Shown one piece after another: positions 7,829 through 16,184 of a stretch of DNA of 35,735 bases (position 1 is its first letter; each line of letters opens with the position of its first letter). Below the pieces are notes generated by a model. That model was not told where the DNA came from, ran no database searches, and was given only the letters and a program-made list of their open reading frames with translations. Source of the stretch: an uncultured beta proteobacterium (GTDB lineage: Bacteria > Pseudomonadota > Gammaproteobacteria > Burkholderiales > Burkholderiaceae); contig CAIPQU010000037.1 in NCBI GenBank assembly GCA_903867305.1, forward strand, positions 1 through 35,735, in the 5' to 3' direction. A program made the translations under genes and the position numbers.

Positions 7829-8707
7829 TTACTCAATTAAGTCATCATAAAAACAAATTACGGCAGAACTATCACGGTCTCCTGGACGCTTCGACATCTC
7901 CGATGCTAATGCTTGCGCAGTCAAACTAATCACCGGTACTGGGCAATGTAATTTGCTAGCATACGAGACCATTAACTGGACGTCTTTGTAATGCGTGGTC
8001 ATGTGGCCAATGGGTGGATAAAATTGACGATGAACCATGCGATAACCTTTTTGATCCATCGCTTTAGAAAATGCTGCAGATTTTTTTAAGACTTCCAAGG
8101 CTTTGAGCTGATCAATACCAGCCTTTTTCGCTAAGGTGAGACCTTCGGCTAAACCCATTCGATTAATTGCCAAAACGAGATTGACGACTAATTTAATCGC
8201 TGCACCAGTGCCACTCTTGCCCATATAAACAGACTCACGACCCATCCCTAAAAAAATGGGCTCACAACGTTGATACATTGCTTCATCACCACCAACCATA
8301 AAGATCGTATCTTTGGCAGCGCACATTTCACTTGTCCCGCTGACTGTGGCATCCATAAAATACATACCCTGATCCAGCAGACCCTGCGCTAAATCAGTAG
8401 AAATACTCGGATCAGCCGTGGATGTGTCTAAAACAATTAAACCTGGAACTGGCGCTGAAAATAACTTTAAAGACTCATGAATAACTTTTGAAACAATTTG
8501 TGAACTTGGCAAAGACAGAATAATGACATCTACCAAACGGGGTAATTGCGCGATGTCCTCAACAGGTATAGCGCCGCGCTGTTGAACTTCTTGCATTTTT
8601 TGCGGATCGACATCATAGACGTGGACAATATAACCATCGTCGATGAGATGTTTGACCAACCAGCCCCCCATCAATCCAACGCCGACAAAACCTATGGTTT
8701 GTTTCAT
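7829..8707 (-). CDS. 3-hydroxyisobutyrate dehydrogenase-family protein
   Basis: A 292-residue beta-hydroxyacid dehydrogenase. The N-terminal Rossmann motif GFVGVGLMGG is at 6-15, the substrate-binding DATVSGT at 119-125, and the catalytic Lys of the GAAIKLVVN motif is K172 with N176. D32 after strand two suggests NAD. Family members oxidise 3-hydroxyisobutyrate, tartronate semialdehyde or 2-(hydroxymethyl)glutarate. The last is a step of the Eubacterium barkeri nicotinate pathway and is worth testing because of the nicotinate genes further right, though sequence alone does not single it out. It lies 15 bases after the MaoC gene in the same operon. Confidence 0.85.
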   Translation of the reverse strand: MKQTIGFVGVGLMGGWLVKHLIDDGYIVHVYDVDPQKMQEVQQRGAIPVEDIAQLPRLVDVIILSLPSSQIVSKVIHESLKLFSAPVPGLIVLDTSTADPSISTDLAQGLLDQGMYFMDATVSGTSEMCAAKDTIFMVGGDEAMYQRCEPIFLGMGRESVYMGKSGTGAAIKLVVNLVLAINRMGLAEGLTLAKKAGIDQLKALEVLKKSAAFSKAMDQKGYRMVHRQFYPPIGHMTTHYKDVQLMVSYASKLHCPVPVISLTAQALASEMSKRPGDRDSSAVICFYDDLIE

Positions 8708-8722
8708 GACTTCGCCTTAATG

Positions 8723-9169
8723 TTAAGGTCTACGCTTCATTAAAAATGCTTGTACACCTTCTTGAACCACTTCGCCACGTTGATTAATGACTTGTAATTG
8801 GCGTTTCATGACACCACGATCAGGCTTCGAAGTTTCTGTTAATTCGGTCACTGTGATTTTTGCATAAATCGTGTCACCAATTTTGGTGGGTTTGGTAAAT
8901 TTCAAACTCTCAAAACCTAAAAAGGCCACGAGTGTGTCATCATATAAATGCAATTGAAACAACAATCCCGCAGCAATGGCATAGATTAAAGGTCCATGTG
9001 CAATACGTGTCCCAAATTGTGTTTTCTTACAAAACTCTTCATTAATATGTAAGGGGTTATAGTCGCCAGAAATACCAGCAAAATTAACGATATCAGTTTC
9101 TGTAATTGTTCTTGCCGCTGTTTCAAAACTCTTACCAATCTCCCACTCTTCCCAATATAGACCTACCAT
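8723..9169 (-). CDS. MaoC-like (R)-specific enoyl-CoA hydratase
   Basis: A 148-residue hot-dog-fold protein. The catalytic pair is visible as D36 and H41 in SGDYNPLHINEEF, followed by RIAHGPLIYAIAAG. Such enzymes add water to an enoyl-CoA. Together with a CoA transferase, an acyl-CoA dehydrogenase and a CitE-like lyase next door, it probably hydrates the unsaturated CoA ester before carbon-carbon cleavage, as in itaconate or mesaconate breakdown. Its ribosome binding site AGGAG overlaps the TAG stop of the upstream CoA-transferase gene, so translation is likely coupled. Confidence 0.85.
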   Translation of the reverse strand: MVGLYWEEWEIGKSFETAARTITETDIVNFAGISGDYNPLHINEEFCKKTQFGTRIAHGPLIYAIAAGLLFQLHLYDDTLVAFLGFESLKFTKPTKIGDTIYAKITVTELTETSKPDRGVMKRQLQVINQRGEVVQEGVQAFLMKRRP

Positions 9170-9177
9170 GATTTCTC

Positions 9178-10374
9178 CTATTTACACTTAATCACACCAG
9201 AGCTTTTGAGATTTTCAATTTGCTCTGCACTATACGACAAAATTTCACGCAAAATAACTTCGGTATGTTCACCTAATTCTGGTGCAGGATGAGAAATTAC
9301 CCCAGAAGCATTACCCATTTTGACTGGATAAGCTGGCATCTTGACGGTGCCTGCAACGGCATGATCAAACTGCACAATCATGTCATTTTGGATTGCTGGA
9401 GGTTCTGCAAACGCACTATCAAAATGATTCACTGGGCCTGCGGGAACATCGTTCACCCGAAAGTGTTCCATCCAATATTCTGTCGTTTCTTCTTCCATAC
9501 GTGCTTCTAAAATAGGTACGAGCTCTATGCGATTTTTCACGCGTAAAAAATTAGAGCAATAGCGCGGATCTTCTGCAAATTGATCAAGGTCTAAAGTCTT
9601 ACAAAATCTTTTCCAGTGACTCTCTTCTCTCGCACCCACCACTACATAAGAATTTTTTGTCTTAAAGGCTTGCCATGGAACGGAGTATTCATGTGCTGAC
9701 CCTGGTGGCTTGGGGAGCTCGCCATTACTTAACCACATGGTACCGAGATAGGTTAGTAAGCCTAACATTGCATCAAACATGGCGAGTTCGATGTGCTGAC
9801 CTTTACCTGTTTTTTCACGCTCATAAAGCGCCGCTAAAATTCCTTGAATAGAAAACAATCCACCACTCAAATCAGCAAGCGGAATTCCTAAACGAACTGG
9901 TGGGCGATTCGGCTCACCAGTAACTGCCATATGACCACTCATCGCCTGAATAATAATATCCAGCGCTGGAAAATCTTTGTACTCTCCCTCTGATCCAAAG
10001 CCCGTGATCGAGCAATGAATAATCTTTGGGTTAATTTTTTGTAATTCAGGATAATCAATCCCGAGACGCTCCAAGACACCGGGTCTAAAGTTATCGACCA
10101 CAACATCTGACTCTTTGACAAGCTCAAAGAAAATAGTCTTACCCTCAGGCTTTTTTAAATCGATAACAATGCTTTTCTTGTTCCGATTAAATGTTAAAAA
10201 TAAACCACTAACATCTCGAAAAGGAGCTACCGAGGGATTACGGCCTAAGTCACCAATTGGTGCCTCTACTTTAATCACCTCAGCACCTAAGTCAGTCAAC
10301 ATTTGACCGCCATAGGTACCAGCAATAATCTGTCCTAATTCAATAATCCGAACACCACTGAGTGAATGTGCCAC
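9178..10374 (-). CDS. Class III CoA transferase (CaiB/BaiF family)
   Basis: A 398-residue CoA transferase of the formyl-CoA/carnitine-CoA type. It starts with RIIELGQIIAGTYGGQMLTDLGA and shows the family block PLADLSGGLFSIQGILAAL, in which D168 corresponds to the catalytic Asp that forms the acyl anhydride. KTGKGQHIELAMFDAML follows. It activates a carboxylic acid by taking CoA from another acyl-CoA, often succinyl-CoA. It lies 8 bases after the acyl-CoA dehydrogenase gene and before MaoC, so it is likely the entry step of the operon's pathway. The substrate is unknown; dicarboxylic acids are the usual candidates for this gene set. Confidence 0.88.
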   Translation of the reverse strand: MAHSLSGVRIIELGQIIAGTYGGQMLTDLGAEVIKVEAPIGDLGRNPSVAPFRDVSGLFLTFNRNKKSIVIDLKKPEGKTIFFELVKESDVVVDNFRPGVLERLGIDYPELQKINPKIIHCSITGFGSEGEYKDFPALDIIIQAMSGHMAVTGEPNRPPVRLGIPLADLSGGLFSIQGILAALYEREKTGKGQHIELAMFDAMLGLLTYLGTMWLSNGELPKPPGSAHEYSVPWQAFKTKNSYVVVGAREESHWKRFCKTLDLDQFAEDPRYCSNFLRVKNRIELVPILEARMEEETTEYWMEHFRVNDVPAGPVNHFDSAFAEPPAIQNDMIVQFDHAVAGTVKMPAYPVKMGNASGVISHPAPELGEHTEVILREILSYSAEQIENLKSSGVIKCK

Positions 10375-10382
10375 GTACTGAC

Positions 10383-11525
10383 CTATAGACCTAAACTTGA
10401 AGCAATAATGTTTCTCTGAATCTCTGAACTACCACCACCAATCGTTGCTAAACGAGAATCTCTAAAAAATCTTTGTAAGGGATATTCCATACAATAGCCA
10501 TAACCACCCAAGATTTGTAGGCTCATATCTGCGATTGCTTTATAGGATTCAGCGGTATATAACTTGAGCGCCGCAGCGTCTTGACGCGTATCTTTACCTT
10601 GCTCGACTAACCATGCGTAGCGGTAAACCATCGTTTGAGAAATATCTAACATCACTCGCATATCTGCCAATTTGTGGGAGACCGCTTGAAACTTACCAAT
10701 CGGTTTGCCAAATTGTTCACGTGTTTTTGCATGCTCTAGTGCAAATTCAAAAGCAGCGCGAGCTGCACCTGTTCTAGCAGCTGATAAGCAAAGTCGCTCG
10801 TAGCATAAATAGTTATCTGCGCCACGCCATCCTTGATCAACTGCTCCCAGAACAGAACTAGCTGGTGTTCTTACTTCGTTATAGAAAACTTCTGTCGTAC
10901 CAATGGCACGCTGCCCTAAGGTAGCGAGTTTTTTCACTTGAATACCAGGTAGTTTCGTATCAATAAAGAAGTTGGTAATGCCTTGTTGTTTTTTCTCAAA
11001 GTTATTGGTACGAGCAACTAAAATACAGTAGTCGCTAATATCCATCCCTGAGGTATAGACTTTTTGACCATTGATGATGTAATCATCACCATCTTTAGTC
11101 GCCTTGGTGATCAAAGCACTTGCATCGGAACCAGAGTTTGGCTCGGTCAGACCAAAACAAACAGATACTTCACCCGTAATAACTTTGGGAATCACCATAT
11201 CTTTTTGAGCTTGCGTACCGTGCTTCATCAAAGCATAGCACCCATAGGTTAAGTTTCGAAATACCCATAAGCCTAATTCTTCGAAGTGATAACCCAACAC
11301 ATCAAGCATCACCGCCAAATCTAATGGACTACCACCTGCCCCGCCATACTCTTCAGGAGCAATCAATCCTAACCAACCATTTTTGGCTAACGCATCTAAA
11401 GCCTCTCTAGGAGGTTTTTCTTGTTCGTCACAATTTTTGACATACTCAGGAGTACAGACATCTTTGAGTAATTCATGCAGATGGTTACGAATATTTAATT
11501 GATCACTACTTAGGTCGAAATTCAT
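10383..11525 (-). CDS. Acyl-CoA dehydrogenase
   Basis: A 380-residue FAD-dependent acyl-CoA dehydrogenase with all three domains: an N-terminal helical part with NGWLGLIAPEEYGG, a middle beta domain with CFGLTEPNSGSDAS, and a C-terminal helical part with the FAD-contacting QILGGYGY. The C-terminal motif reads IGGGSSEIQ rather than the YEGT form, so the catalytic Glu of medium-chain enzymes is not at that place. This is common in branched or unusual substrate subfamilies that use an acidic residue elsewhere. It desaturates an acyl-CoA, passing electrons to an electron-transfer flavoprotein not seen here. It sits between the lyase and the CoA-transferase genes. Confidence 0.88.
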   Translation of the reverse strand: MNFDLSSDQLNIRNHLHELLKDVCTPEYVKNCDEQEKPPREALDALAKNGWLGLIAPEEYGGAGGSPLDLAVMLDVLGYHFEELGLWVFRNLTYGCYALMKHGTQAQKDMVIPKVITGEVSVCFGLTEPNSGSDASALITKATKDGDDYIINGQKVYTSGMDISDYCILVARTNNFEKKQQGITNFFIDTKLPGIQVKKLATLGQRAIGTTEVFYNEVRTPASSVLGAVDQGWRGADNYLCYERLCLSAARTGAARAAFEFALEHAKTREQFGKPIGKFQAVSHKLADMRVMLDISQTMVYRYAWLVEQGKDTRQDAAALKLYTAESYKAIADMSLQILGGYGYCMEYPLQRFFRDSRLATIGGGSSEIQRNIIASSLGL

Positions 11526-11537
11526 GATAATTGATCT

Positions 11538-12416
11538 TTACGGTTTAACTTGGGACAACATACGTTTTGCTTGACGATACATGGCGTAATCGACTAATTT
11601 ACCAGCAATGGTAATAGCAGCAACACCATCTTTTTCGGCTACTTCAAATTCACGCACAACCTGTTCATAATAGTCCAGCACACTAGGAGCGATGCCATAG
11701 GCTTTTTCTACCAGCTCAATTTGCTTAGGGTGAATAATGGTACGTCCGACATATCCTAATTTTGCAGATAAGGATGACTCAGCAAATAACCCAGCTTCAT
11801 CTTGTAAATCAGCAAAAACACCATCAATCGGCGTAACATTTCCGGCAGCGCGCGAATCTAATAAAACTTTTGAACGAGCATATAACATTTCAGGACCATC
11901 TACTGACCAACCACAGCCCAAACTGTTTTGAAGATCACCATCCTGCGCTGTTCCTAAACTCGATAATTGGACTCGAGGAGAACACTTGAGTAGGTCATAG
12001 CAATGGTAGACACCTAAGGCTGATTCAATTTGCAATCCAATCGCTATATCACGAATACCTCTAGAAAGTTCTAGGGTATCAATTTGTTGCGACGCTTTTT
12101 GAATATCCACCACATGTTCTGCTTTTGGAATAAATACCATTCCTAAACCAGCTACACAAATTTGCTCAATGTCATCTTCTAACATACCCGTATCTGCTGC
12201 ATTGACTCGCACCATGATGTAAGGCTGTTGATCATTTTTATTTTGATGAGCCTCTAAGATGGTTTGCTTGACCATCTCGCGGGCTTGAGCTTTCATATGA
12301 ATCGGTACCGAATCTTCCAAATCCAAAATGACAGCATCGACAGACGCTGTAAGCGCCTTTGTCATGACCTTTTGATTAATGCCAGGTGCGAATAAAGCAG
12401 TTCTGATATAACGCAT
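11538..12416 (-). CDS. HpcH/HpaI-family CoA ester lyase (CitE-like)
   Basis: A 292-residue TIM-barrel lyase. It opens with RTALFAPGINQKVMTKAL, then has the Mg-binding ILDLEDSVP, the Arg of RVNA, FIPKAE, the Glu of LQIESALG, and TIIHPKQIELV near the C-terminus. Relatives cleave citramalyl-CoA, malyl-CoA or methylmalyl-CoA to acetyl-CoA or propionyl-CoA plus pyruvate or glyoxylate. It would be the final cleavage step after hydration by the MaoC protein. Its upstream gap from the racemase gene is filled by a 14-base tandem repeat and lacks a clear ribosome binding site, which may lower its translation. Confidence 0.88.
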   Translation of the reverse strand: MRYIRTALFAPGINQKVMTKALTASVDAVILDLEDSVPIHMKAQAREMVKQTILEAHQNKNDQQPYIMVRVNAADTGMLEDDIEQICVAGLGMVFIPKAEHVVDIQKASQQIDTLELSRGIRDIAIGLQIESALGVYHCYDLLKCSPRVQLSSLGTAQDGDLQNSLGCGWSVDGPEMLYARSKVLLDSRAAGNVTPIDGVFADLQDEAGLFAESSLSAKLGYVGRTIIHPKQIELVEKAYGIAPSVLDYYEQVVREFEVAEKDGVAAITIAGKLVDYAMYRQAKRMLSQVKP

Positions 12417-12418
12417 AA

Positions 12419-12456
12419 TTTAACTTTTTTGATTTAACTTTTTTGATTTAACTTTT
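12419..12456 (-). repeat. 14-base tandem repeat, 2.7 copies, between racemase and lyase genes
   Basis: On the plus strand the unit TTTAACTTTTTTGA occurs at 12419-12432 and 12433-12446, with a partial third copy at 12447-12456. On the coding (minus) strand each copy carries AAAAGTTAAA, and the racemase stop codon (TAA at 12450-12448) lies in the rightmost copy. The spacer thus looks like a duplication of the gene's own 3' end by replication slippage. Confidence 0.85.
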
Positions 12457-13245
12457 TAATTGGGCGGCTGATCGAAAACCATAAATTTGCTTCCATTGTT
12501 CAACGGCAGCTTTTCCAGGTGATTGATATAAGAGTCTACGACTCGAATTGAGTCCAACCGTTTTACTTAGATCTGCCATTGCCTCTGTCGTTTTTAATAA
12601 AACAGCATTGCAATCCATAATCAAAGCGCCATCAACCTCAGTGATATTTTCACGACGAATAATGGCATTTACGGTTGCGCATGCTGCCAAAATCACTTCC
12701 GCACCTTCCGCAGCTAAACGACGCGATTCTTTTAAGAAGTTGTCCGTCATCTCACCAGGATTAGTAAAAGCTTTTTGGACTTCATTAAAGTCAATACCTA
12801 AATCCCCAAATGGAATATGTCTTGAGCTAAGTCCATATTCAAAGGCTTTACGATCGTAGTATTGTGATTGCTTTTTATGAAAAGCAATTCCAGAAAATTT
12901 ATAGCCATACATACAAGCCATTAACATGCTGCACTCACCTAAACCAAGCACGGGTATTTTGACTAATTCACGTGCCTCTTGCATGGCGGGATCTAAAAAG
13001 CAACCAATGGCAATGGCATCATAGCCTTGCTCATCCGCTTGCATCATTTTGTTTAAAACACCACCGACGCCATAACTATTCATGGCAACAATCGAGTTAT
13101 ATTGCAAATCCATCGAGCCATCATCGACACCATTCACATGAACCTCAACGTCAGGACGCTTGAGATCATTTAAGTTCTTGGTTAAGGTATTCCGATAGTC
13201 ATGTAAGCGGTGTATCGCTGTACTACTCTGCCACCATATTTTCAT
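12448..13245 (-). CDS. Aspartate/glutamate/hydantoin racemase-family protein
   Basis: A 265-residue protein of the Asp/Glu racemase superfamily, which also contains hydantoin racemase, maleate isomerase and arylmalonate decarboxylase. The two Cys positions typical of cofactor-independent racemases are seen in GLGECSMLM and ILAACATVN. The frame is open from a TTG at 13260, but ATG at 13245 is preceded by AGGAGA at good distance and is taken as the start. It lies between the Bug receptor and the lyase genes, so it probably converts the imported acid into the stereo- or cis/trans-isomer used by the CoA transferase. The exact reaction is not readable. Confidence 0.8.
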   Translation of the reverse strand: MKIWWQSSTAIHRLHDYRNTLTKNLNDLKRPDVEVHVNGVDDGSMDLQYNSIVAMNSYGVGGVLNKMMQADEQGYDAIAIGCFLDPAMQEARELVKIPVLGLGECSMLMACMYGYKFSGIAFHKKQSQYYDRKAFEYGLSSRHIPFGDLGIDFNEVQKAFTNPGEMTDNFLKESRRLAAEGAEVILAACATVNAIIRRENITEVDGALIMDCNAVLLKTTEAMADLSKTVGLNSSRRLLYQSPGKAAVEQWKQIYGFRSAAQLKS

Positions 13246-13271
13246 TATGTCTCCTGTCAAAATTTGTAGAA

Positions 13272-14231
13272 CTACTCACCCTTAATGCCCCCCTTATCAA
13301 TCACTTCTTTCCAATAAGGAACTTCTTTAGCAACTCGCGCCTTAAGTCCTGCTGAATCAAGCGCAGTTGTTGCAAGCCCTGCTTGCTTTAACTTCTCAAT
13401 CACCTCGGGATCTTTTAAAACAGTAACGCACTGTTTGGATAAATAAGCGACGATCTCGGGCGGAGTTCCTGCTGGGGCAAAAATAGCCTGAAAAGTATTT
13501 GAGACAGCATCCTTAACCCCTAACTCGGCTAAGGTAGGTATGTTGGGTAAATCAGACCATTTCGTTTCACCAGTCTGAGCTAAGGCTCTGACTTGTCCTG
13601 CCTGAATCTGAGAAATCACTGAAGCTAAACTACCAAAGAAAACTTGTGTTTGACCACCGAATAAGTCCGTTAACGCAGGGCCAGCACCTTTATAAGGTAT
13701 GTGTGTCATATTGATGTTTTCACGAATTTTTAACACTTCTGCTGCGAGGTGTGGTGTCGTACCAGCTCCAGGGCTTGCGTAACTGACAAAATTAGGGTCT
13801 TTTCGAGCAACAGCAATGAGGTCGGCCAATGTTTTAATCGGGGAATCAGTTTTCACCACTATCACGTTCGGTGCATCACCAATCTCACAAACGGGCACAA
13901 AATCTTTCATCGGATCATAGGGCGATGGTTTTTTTAGGCTTGGCGTTACCACATAGACACTTGAAGTGAGCATGATGGTATATCCATTGGGCTTAGTACC
14001 TTTAACCATATTCGCTGCCACCGCACCCCCGCCACCAGGACGATTGTCAACCAAAATTTGGTGCCCCATATTTTTCGTCATGGCTTGTGCAACAATTCTT
14101 GCAGTAATATCCGTTGCACCACCAGGCGCAAACGAAACAACCATGTTGATGGGATTTTCTGGAAAAGCCGCGTTAGCTTGCCCCATACATACGGCTGTCC
14201 CAATAAAGATACTGATGATCTTTTTATACAT
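13272..14231 (-). CDS. Bug/TctC-family periplasmic solute receptor (tripartite tricarboxylate type)
   Basis: A 319-residue secreted binding protein. The signal peptide is residues 1-21, ending ANA. Family motifs follow: VVSFAPGGATDITARIVAQ, VDNRPGGGGAVAANMV, KPNGYTIMLTSS and the later THIPYKGAGPALTDLFGGQ. Such proteins deliver carboxylic acids to TctA/TctB membrane partners; none is encoded in this window. It is the first gene of the nine-gene operon, with a strong ribosome binding site GGAGGAGA, and so marks the substrate of that operon as an organic acid. It diverges from the IclR regulator. Confidence 0.92.
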   Translation of the reverse strand: MYKKIISIFIGTAVCMGQANAAFPENPINMVVSFAPGGATDITARIVAQAMTKNMGHQILVDNRPGGGGAVAANMVKGTKPNGYTIMLTSSVYVVTPSLKKPSPYDPMKDFVPVCEIGDAPNVIVVKTDSPIKTLADLIAVARKDPNFVSYASPGAGTTPHLAAEVLKIRENINMTHIPYKGAGPALTDLFGGQTQVFFGSLASVISQIQAGQVRALAQTGETKWSDLPNIPTLAELGVKDAVSNTFQAIFAPAGTPPEIVAYLSKQCVTVLKDPEVIEKLKQAGLATTALDSAGLKARVAKEVPYWKEVIDKGGIKGE

Positions 14232-14311
14232 AAAGCGGTCTCCTCCACTCTCAAACTTTAAATCAAATTAAAAGAACTAAAGTTGATTGTCACTGAACTT
14301 TGTTTTATAGT

Positions 14312-14335
14312 TGTTCATATCTGTGAACATGTTCA
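14312..14335. promoter_or_regulatory. Palindromic operator between IclR regulator and nine-gene operon
   Basis: Three half sites lie in a row: TGTTCA 14312-14317, TGAACA 14324-14329 and TGTTCA 14330-14335. The first two form an inverted repeat with a 6-base spacer, and the last two form a perfect 12-base palindrome. It lies in the 154-base divergent region, 50 bases before the IclR gene, as expected for IclR-type binding sites that control both directions. Confidence 0.6.
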
Positions 14336-14385
14336 TATTTTAACACCTACAAAAACATTGGTCAAACAAATTACTTATTTATTAC

Positions 14386-15144
14386 ATGACAAGCTCCCTC
14401 ATCAAATCAGCGGATCGCGTATTAGACGTTCTTGAACTGCTCTGTCGCAGAGGCAACTCCGCTTCACATGCTGAAATTGCGTTTGCTTTGGATATCCCCA
14501 AAAGTAGTCTTACAGGTCTTCTCAAAAATTTAGTTAATCGTAACTATCTCGAAAAAAACCTGAGTGAAAATAGTTACTTACTCGGGCCTGCTTTTTTTGA
14601 TCTGATTCAGCAAGGTAAAAATGTCAAAATCATTTCAAAGATAGCAAAAGCCCAATTATTGATCTTGACCGAAAAAACGAGAGAAGCTTCCGCCTTCTAT
14701 CTATTTAAGGGCGATCATGTCGAACGCGTTCTTGGTCAAGAAGCGAACTACCCCTTAAGTTATCGGATGCCACCGAATGTGAAGTTTCCCTTGTATTCGG
14801 CTGCTGCAGGTAAAGCTATTCTGAACATTCTGCCAAGTGAAGAGCAAAATTTATACTTTCAAAATACCGTCTTAAAACCCATGACGGATAAAACAGCGAC
14901 TCTAGAAAAAGACCTACGTCAAAAACTTCAGAATGACACTGTTGATAGCATCACTCGTTCTTCAGGAGAAAACTCCGTCGGTGTCATTGCGCTAGCAACA
15001 CCAATTTGTCGAAAAAATGGCTACCCCATTGGTGCATTAAGTATCGTGATTCCTGAGGTACGATTTAATCCGGAACTTGACACTTTGTGTCGCAAGGTAT
15101 TATTAATTAGTAAAGATAAAATTGAGACAGAATTAAATACATAA
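14386..15144 (+). CDS. IclR-family transcriptional regulator
   Basis: A 252-residue regulator. The N-terminal winged helix (about 6-65; RVLDVLELLCRRGNSASHAEIAFALDIP is the HTH region) is followed by the ligand-binding IclR domain (about 80-248) with SYRMPPNVKFPLYSAAAGKAIL and a C-terminal NSVGVIALATPI block. It diverges from the nine-gene catabolic operon across a palindromic site and precedes another Bug receptor by 13 bases, so it probably controls both in response to the imported acid or a breakdown product. There is no clear ribosome binding site before the ATG. No unusual features are seen. Confidence 0.88.
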   Translation: MTSSLIKSADRVLDVLELLCRRGNSASHAEIAFALDIPKSSLTGLLKNLVNRNYLEKNLSENSYLLGPAFFDLIQQGKNVKIISKIAKAQLLILTEKTREASAFYLFKGDHVERVLGQEANYPLSYRMPPNVKFPLYSAAAGKAILNILPSEEQNLYFQNTVLKPMTDKTATLEKDLRQKLQNDTVDSITRSSGENSVGVIALATPICRKNGYPIGALSIVIPEVRFNPELDTLCRKVLLISKDKIETELNT

Positions 15145-15157
15145 TATGGAGACCCCT

Positions 15158-16147
15158 ATGCATACTCTTGCAAAAAATGTTCTACGATGGTTGCTTTTGA
15201 TCACGGTAGGTTTAAGTTCTACCACCAGCTTCTCCCAAGAAAAATATCCTTCTAAACCAATCACATTTATTATGGCAGTCGAAGCCGGGGCTGATGGAGA
15301 TGTGTTAGGTCGCCCTCTCATGGATCGAGTGTCCCGTATTTTAGGTCAGCCCATTACGATCATGAATAAACCAGGCGCGGGTAGCTCCATCGGTTATCGT
15401 GAAATCGCTCAGGCAAAACCGGATGGTTATACGATTGGTTGGGCTTCTGCAACCATTATTACGAATAAACTTCAAGGAGTATCTCCCCTAGATTTTAATA
15501 GCTTTACTCATTTAGGTGGTTATGCCACGTTCTTTCCGATCCTGATTGCCTCTACAAAAAGCAACATTAAATTTAATACCGTTCAAGAAGCTATTGCTTA
15601 TGCAAAAGCAAATCCAGGAAAAATTAATTTAGCGACAGCAGGTGTTGGTCAAAGCTGGTGGGTCGGAGCCCAAACTTTTTTGACGGGAACGAATTTAAGT
15701 ATGCAAAGTGTTCCTACTACTGGCGCTGGCGCTGCTACTGCTCTCATGGTTGGTGGCGGTCATGCAGAACTCGGAGTGGCGGGTTTAGGCTCAGCTAAAG
15801 CATTGCTCGATGGTGGTCAAGTGAAGTTTTTAGCATCGCTGTCGGAAAATAGAGCACCCCCACCCTACGATAAATATCCTACCGTTAAAGAATTGGGATA
15901 TCCCGTGAGTTGGGAATCAACCAATATTATTATCGGCCCACCTGGCATGCCAAAAGAAGCCATTGAGCGATTAAGTAAAGCGATTGAACAAGCGGCAAGA
16001 GAGCCAGACTTTATCAAATTTGTGGAAGAACGAGATGCGCGCTGGGAATACATTGCTCCAGAAAAAGTTATTCCGACACTGAGCCAACGACGCGAAGTCG
16101 TGAAAGAAATTATGGCAAAAGCTGGACTTCTAAAAGAGTCAAACTAA
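15158..16147 (+). CDS. Bug/TctC-family periplasmic solute receptor
   Basis: A 329-residue receptor. I choose ATG 15158 over the in-frame ATG at 15146 because GGAG at 15148-15151 then acts as ribosome binding site and the signal peptide (HTLAKNVLRWLLLITVGL, ending SFS) begins properly. The mature part has KPITFIMAVEAGADGDVLGRPL, NKPGAGSSIGYREIA and KPDGYTIGWAS. The usual PGGxxD loop reads EAGADGD, so its ligand pocket differs from the other four receptors here. It is co-transcribed with the IclR gene. The ligand is unknown. Confidence 0.88.
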   Translation: MHTLAKNVLRWLLLITVGLSSTTSFSQEKYPSKPITFIMAVEAGADGDVLGRPLMDRVSRILGQPITIMNKPGAGSSIGYREIAQAKPDGYTIGWASATIITNKLQGVSPLDFNSFTHLGGYATFFPILIASTKSNIKFNTVQEAIAYAKANPGKINLATAGVGQSWWVGAQTFLTGTNLSMQSVPTTGAGAATALMVGGGHAELGVAGLGSAKALLDGGQVKFLASLSENRAPPPYDKYPTVKELGYPVSWESTNIIIGPPGMPKEAIERLSKAIEQAAREPDFIKFVEERDARWEYIAPEKVIPTLSQRREVVKEIMAKAGLLKESN

Positions 16148-16152
16148 AAGTG

Positions 16153-16169
16153 TCTAAAAGAATTTTAGA
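16153..16169. terminator. Short hairpin between convergent genes
   Basis: TCTAAAA, a GAA loop and TTTTAGA form a perfect 7-bp stem in the 37-base gap between the converging receptor and GMC genes. There is no U-run on either strand and the stem is AT-rich, so termination activity is doubtful. Confidence 0.3.
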
Positions 16170-16184
16170 TACTAAGTGTAGAAA

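Noticed and set aside
12419..12456. Tandem repeat as a CRISPR array
   Set aside because: Units are contiguous, 14 bases long and without spacers.
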